A program made the position numbers and the translations under genes. 64,000 nucleotides of DNA from Homarus americanus (taxonomy: Eukaryota; Arthropoda; Malacostraca; Decapoda; Nephropidae): positions 5,138,769 to 5,202,768 of the forward strand of contig NW_024742338.1 of assembly GCF_018991925.1 (NCBI RefSeq), read 5' to 3'. The notes beneath the pieces are model-generated. The model did not search any database. It had not been told where the DNA came from and saw only the letters and a program-made list of their open reading frames with translations. This document shows positions 1-64,000 of this stretch, in pieces (the first letter of the stretch is position 1; every line of letters starts with the position of its first letter).

Positions 1-1127
1 GTGGGCTGATCCCCATTTAAAAAAAAAAAAAAAACTTCCTAACCTAAATCATAAAATTTAAGTAGGTTAGGTTAACTTAGTTAGGTTAGTTTGGTTCATT
101 TGATTAATGAAAAACTATATAATGTAGTAGTACTGTACCATCAACAACGGTACTCTCATTAAATACAAGACTAATTTCTCCAAAATCAGTCACTTTAAAT
201 AATGTTTTCCAAAAGCTCATTCTTGAAGTAAATGAGATTTGCATTGAGAAGCTAACAAGAGCGGCTGCAAGAGACCAGAGACCATGCAGTACAGCATTGT
301 GAACTGGCATCAAGTACTGTAAAAGCAACTAACCCTCACTTATGTGGAAAATGGTCATACAAACTAAAGTAGGTGGTAATGAAGGTTAATGAAGTGTGCC
401 TTTATGTTAAATATTCAATTTACCATCATATACAGTACAGTGCAACTTAGTACAGTACTTTATTTTATAATATAGTACAGTACTGTACTATTGTATAATA
501 CAGTGCAGTTTTTTCCCATCATTCTTTTGGTAAAGTACAATACCCATTCCCCATCTCACTTATTCACATGCAACATATAAACTTGTTGTACAAATTACCA
601 TACTAACTCTCTTTAAAAAACTGCTCTAATAATGTTGTGTATCATCAGGGTTGTCTAGAGCTCCTGTGGGCTGGTGCACTGTTTCCCCACAAGAACAAGA
701 GAAGTGCAATGCATTATCACAGGTCATCAAGAGAGATTCCAGCGAATTCATACATACGTTTACCAACCTAGAATGTGTACAGGTAGGTACAGTAGAATAA
801 AATTTTACCTTCATGTTTAAATATACTAAAGTCATCCCAAAGCATTCAGGAAATTGCAATAGATGTTACTTTTAGGGTTGGGTATATATTACTTGAGTCT
901 AGATTTGTTAAAGATTATTTTTTGTTTTTTGAGAGTACAGTACAGTTCAATATACAGTACAATAATGGTTTTCCCTCATTATTTGGAATTAAAAAAAGAG
1001 GCATACCGGGTACGTACAGTACAAGTAGAGTACAGTACAGTATATGTAATTGGAGGAATTAATTACAATGTGAGTGTGAGGGAAACAGTGCATAACATGA
1101 TATTTATGTTGTTGGTATGTGGGGCAG
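1..1127. other. Intron or upstream sequence with no gene
   Basis: Positions 1-33 match the A-tailed 3' end of a short repeat also seen at 39048-39115 and 44817-44886. Positions 35-95 hold degenerate AGGTTAGGTTA-type repeats. From about 430 there are many CAGTAC/GTACTG motifs. I see no transferrin exon here. Confidence 0.5.
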
Positions 1128-59928
<58,801 letters not shown>

Positions 59929-60675
59929 GTAAATATTTTCTTGGACACATTAGGGATGTCTTGCTTTGTATAACTTAGTCACTAAAGGGTCGAGCAGAGT
60001 CAAGCTGTGGTTTGATCCTCTTAAGCTGATGAGTAGAGTGATGTGGTTTGAACCTCTAGGCTGCTGAGTTTTGTGGTTTCATCCAAGGTTGTTGAGGTGA
60101 TCAACATACTTTACTGTGGTGTAATTGTTGAATTGTTATGGTGAATAAAGTGCTGTGGTTTATTTAAGATAGATTATCATAAGACATGGAGATGGCTTTC
60201 AACTTTGCGAAGTTAATGACAAGAAAATTTGTTCAGTAGTTACTAGGAATCATAATAAGTTATAGAATAGACAAATTCTGAAGAAAATTAATACTTACAA
60301 GGCTAAGACCCCCATGCTGGGAGGTACAGTATTGTCAGCCATGTTGGTATCTATAAAATTGTCAAATTATGATGTGTGGGTGACTCGGCATTATGAACTA
60401 TATATTCCAGAATATCATAGAGTCAACCTCTTGCAAGGTTTTTAGGACTTGTTGATATCCTTTGCCATAGGTCACCTGGTCCTGGACTCATGGAGGAGTT
60501 TGTGGTCAATAATCCAAAAATTTTCTCTATTGAAGCTGTTTTCCTATGACTTACTCTGGTATCAGAAAGAAGTGCCTCTGAGGTTCAGGCTTTTTGGAGA
60601 AACAAGGGAGTTTTCTTATGTTCACCATCTTGAATGGGCAATTTTTCAACCAAGTTTGATGTCTTTATATATATA
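59929..60675. other. Intron 14 start, no convincing exon
   Basis: Searched for the last transferrin exon in phase 1. An acceptor at 60463-60469 opens GHLVLDSWRSLWSIIQK, but this does not resemble a transferrin C-terminus. Confidence 0.5.
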
Positions 60676-62230
60676 CAGTAGTACCCCGATTTACTCGGTC
60701 AATTGAACCCACAGGGTACCGCGTTAAGTGAAATCCGCGAAAATGGAACAACAGAACATATGGGATTAATTCCAATAGAGACTGGCCCGACCCCCAAACT
60801 CCACTTTTTCCGACACAATACCTATGTTGTAGTAAAAATAACATCTAAATTTTATGATGGTATGCTCACACAATTAATATTTAAGAGAAATACAGTCGCC
60901 AGGTTAATGTCCATTCAAATAATAGACTCATCCCCCCCCCCCTCTCCCCAGCTCACTGGCCCCTACCTCTCTGAGAAATGATTGGGTGAAACACTAGATT
61001 TTAACGTTTAGTAATAATTAATACCTCATACTAAAGTTAGGATAATATAATTGACATTTCTGGATTCCTTGCAGGTCAGGGAATATTTTGAATGTAAACT
61101 TCATATATTTTGCACAAAAGATAAAATACTTGCTTTGTGTAAACCAAATTATTACATTAGATCTAAAATTTGTATGTCTAATGCAAAATCCATGATGTTT
61201 ATATTCAAAATGATCATCATATTGTAAGAATTCCAGCAATGTAAATTATATTCTGGTCCAGTAATTTGTATGAATTTTATGAGCTAAAACAAATATCTTC
61301 AGTTAATAAAAAAAAAAATATTCTTCACACCGTGCCAGATGGTCGGTCGGTCCCTCCCTCCCCCCCACCAACCCTCCCTACCAGATAAATGTGTGGGAAA
61401 ACCAGAATATTTACCTTTTTAGTAATAAATAATACCTCAGACTAAAGTTAGGATAATATAATTGACTTTGCTGGATTCCTTGTAAGACCAGGAATATTTT
61501 GAATATAAATGTCATATATTTTGCACAAAAGATAACATATTTACTCAGAGTAAACATTACATCTAAAATTTGTATGTCTAATGCAAAATCTATGATGTTT
61601 ATATTCAAAATGATCATCAAATTGTAAGAATTCCAGCAATGTAAATTATATTCTGGCCGGGTAATTTGTATGAATTTTATGAGCTAAAACAAATATCTTC
61701 AGTTAATAAAAAAAAATATTCTTCACGACACTATCTGTCAATCAAAGTACACCACCTTGCCTTCCCCCCCTCTTCCAACCGCGTGGTCAGTCCCAACCCT
61801 CCCCCCACCCCCCACCAATCCTCCATTCAAGAGTTTTTAACATTTAGTATTAAATAATACCTCAGATTAAAGTTAGGATAATATAATTGACATTGCTGGA
61901 TTCCTTGTAAGACCAGGAATATTTTGAATACAAATGTCATATATTTTGCACAAAAAATAACATATTTACTCAGAGTGAACATTATATCTAAAATTTGTAT
62001 GTCTAATGCAAATCTATGATGTTTATATTCAAAATGATCATCATATTGTAAGAATTCCAACAATGTAAATTATATTCTGGCCGGGTAATTTGTATGAATT
62101 TTATGAGCTAAAACAGGCAGTCAGGCAGGGTGGCGGGTGGGGCAAATCTAAAAATAGCTCTCGAGCCGGACACTCACCGCCTATACGTGGAAAAAACCCG
62201 CGTTAAGTGAAAGTTCAGCTCTGGCGAGGC
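60676..62230 (-). mobile_element. Composite non-autonomous Tigger, copy 5, end-truncated
   Basis: 5' end CAGTAGTACCCCGATTTACT after TA. Three tandem units (about 61025-61400, 61430-61790, 61860-62115) with C-run blocks follow. The other end stops at GGCGAGGCATGG near 62230, so about 70 bp of terminal sequence is missing. Confidence 0.85.
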
Positions 62231-62269
62231 ATGGCAGCTAAGCGAATGTATAATATATATATATACTGT

Positions 62270-63088
62270 GGGTATCTTCTATGACGTATTGGTTCCAGAA
62301 CCTAGATTGGTATGATTAGATTAGATATAAGTTAATCGTTCCACCAAATACAACCATAACACTGAAAAATTCTGTGGAAAATGTAAAAAATACGGTACTT
62401 TATCTTACCTTAGTGTTATTCAGCATGCAGGTACCCTAAACACTGGCACATCACTATCACTTCCACTGGAGTCTTGGCTTTAAGGTCCTCAAACAATTGT
62501 TTCGCTTCTCACAAATTATAGCTTCACTAATGTACCACCTGCCATTTCTTTCTCCTTTATCCACACTAGAGTAAATTTTCCATCTCTTCAATCACATTAC
62601 ACTTTGCTTTGCTAAGTCTAAAAAATCCCTTAGCCACTTGCAGTTTTTAACTCCTCTTTATTCTTCAAATCGGACATATAGTCGATTTAGCCATCCATAT
62701 TCATCACTAAGTTTGCAATCTTCTTCCATTCTCACGGTTTCTTTACAATTTCTTTCTTAGTTTCCAAGGGTTATTAGCTTTCTCACTGCTTTGAATGACT
62801 CATTGTTACAATTGTATACTTGTATAACAAAATAGTTATACAAATAACAGCAATTTCCACATCAAGACAAATTTCAACAATAACAGTGGTGCACTGGCTA
62901 CTGATACAAAATGGCGCTGATGCTCTTGTTGTGGATTGCGGTACAACAATATTCATAGCCAGGCGAAATAGTCCCGTGTAATCATGCGTTAGTTGTGAGT
63001 TAAGTTAGTTATAGCATTCTCAATTTTATAGGTAAAACCGTTAGATTATAGGAATATTAGTAGTAGGATCCGTTAGTTTATAATATAC
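62270..63088 (-). mobile_element. Probable Tigger-type element keeping transposase pieces
   Basis: Possible ends ACTGTGGGTATCTTCTATGA near 62264 and (reverse) CAGGTATATTATAAACTAAC ending near 63090; the match is weak. The minus strand at about 62470-62720 has broken pogo-type coding: KQLFEDLKAKTP, VWIKEKEMAGGT and AKSTIC-like pieces. Confidence 0.5.
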
Positions 63089-63094
63089 CTGTAT

Positions 63095-63738
<644 letters not shown>

Positions 63739-63785
63739 GTTGATTATATGTTCAAAGTCCGCGTGTTATATGGACTAAAAATGAA

Positions 63786-63829
<44 letters not shown>

Positions 63830-63933
63830 CAGTAAATCACAATGAAAACGTGGAAGATAAACGATAAAATCACATGAAACAACATACCTTAGCTTCGTCT
63901 TTATTCTGAAGATGTCTGAATAAGGCAAGCTAA

Positions 63934-64000
<67 letters not shown>
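63786..64000. repeat. TA microsatellites with intervening AGCTTCGTCTTTATTC repeat
   Basis: TA at 63786-63828 and 63939-64000 (window end). Between them, 63830-63930 shares AAATCACA..GAAAC and CTTAGCTTCGTCTTTATTC with 14729-14812, so the pair forms a recurring unit. Confidence 0.9.

Noticed and set aside
35..95. AGGTTAGGTTA-like repeats suggesting telomeric TTAGG
   Set aside because: Short and degenerate, inside a gene region. At most an interstitial trace.
60470..60706. Candidate last transferrin exon starting GHLVLDSW
   Set aside because: The acceptor and phase fit, but the sequence does not resemble a transferrin C-terminus and runs into a Tigger end.

Overview
This window is nuclear DNA from an arthropod, most likely a decapod crustacean. 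That call rests on a melanotransferrin-type gene with large introns, very long (TA)n microsatellites, and a dense load of pogo/Tigger DNA transposons inserted at TA. There are no operons and no prokaryotic features.

The only host gene I can support is a two-lobed transferrin on the + strand. I could join fourteen exons in phase between 1128 and 59928 (1951 coding nt, about 650 aa). They run from the first-lobe metal-site segment to just before the end of the second lobe. The signal peptide, the start of the N-lobe and the C-terminal tail are not in the window. The order and wording of the motifs fit the melanotransferrin (MELTF / arthropod Tsf2) group best. Several iron and carbonate ligands are substituted: the His is Asn in both lobes, and the anion-binding Thr and Arg are lost in both. 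The second lobe also has Asp to Glu and Tyr to Phe.

The introns are packed with transposable elements, most with inverted ends of the CAG...CTG type and a TA duplication. By region: 1.4-5.0 kb holds a MITE and its likely parental Tigger with a broken transposase. 6.5-7.9 kb is a MITE with a second Tigger remnant inside it. 8.0-13.1 kb is a 5 kb Tigger-ended element containing foldbacks and a divergent hAT-like transposon with an exact 8-bp target duplication, which itself holds a Tigger MITE. 13.6-14.7 kb is a MITE beside a TA microsatellite. 15.5-17.6 kb is a Tigger-ended element carrying a foldback and a 45-bp minisatellite. 17.75-18.55 kb is a MITE keeping a transposase DNA-binding N-terminus. 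19.6-21.0 kb is a LINE fragment cut by a MITE. 22.1-26.7 kb is a near-symmetrical structure: TA array, composite Tigger, solo LTR, inverted composite Tigger, TA array. 28.1-30.2 kb is a Tigger pseudogene element. 30.5-32.7 kb is a nested element with a foldback. 33-35.3 kb is a Tigger with a composite Tigger inside. 38.9-40.4 kb is another Tigger-ended element. 41.4-44.1 kb is a Tigger with an intact 633-aa transposase. 46.6-56.7 kb is a series of adjacent and nested MITEs. 57.4-58.0 kb is a GT-rich minisatellite. 58.5-63.8 kb holds more MITEs, a foldback and TA arrays.

The most notable points are: (i) the apparently functional pogo transposase together with non-autonomous relatives that keep only its termini or its C-terminal tail; (ii) MITEs from at least four other families that keep the transposase start codon or DNA-binding region but no catalytic domain; (iii) composite Tiggers carrying tandem ~400-bp G-rich units; (iv) the hAT-like element; and (v) the altered ligands of the transferrin. 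Several insertions are confirmed by related copies in the same window that lack the insertion.
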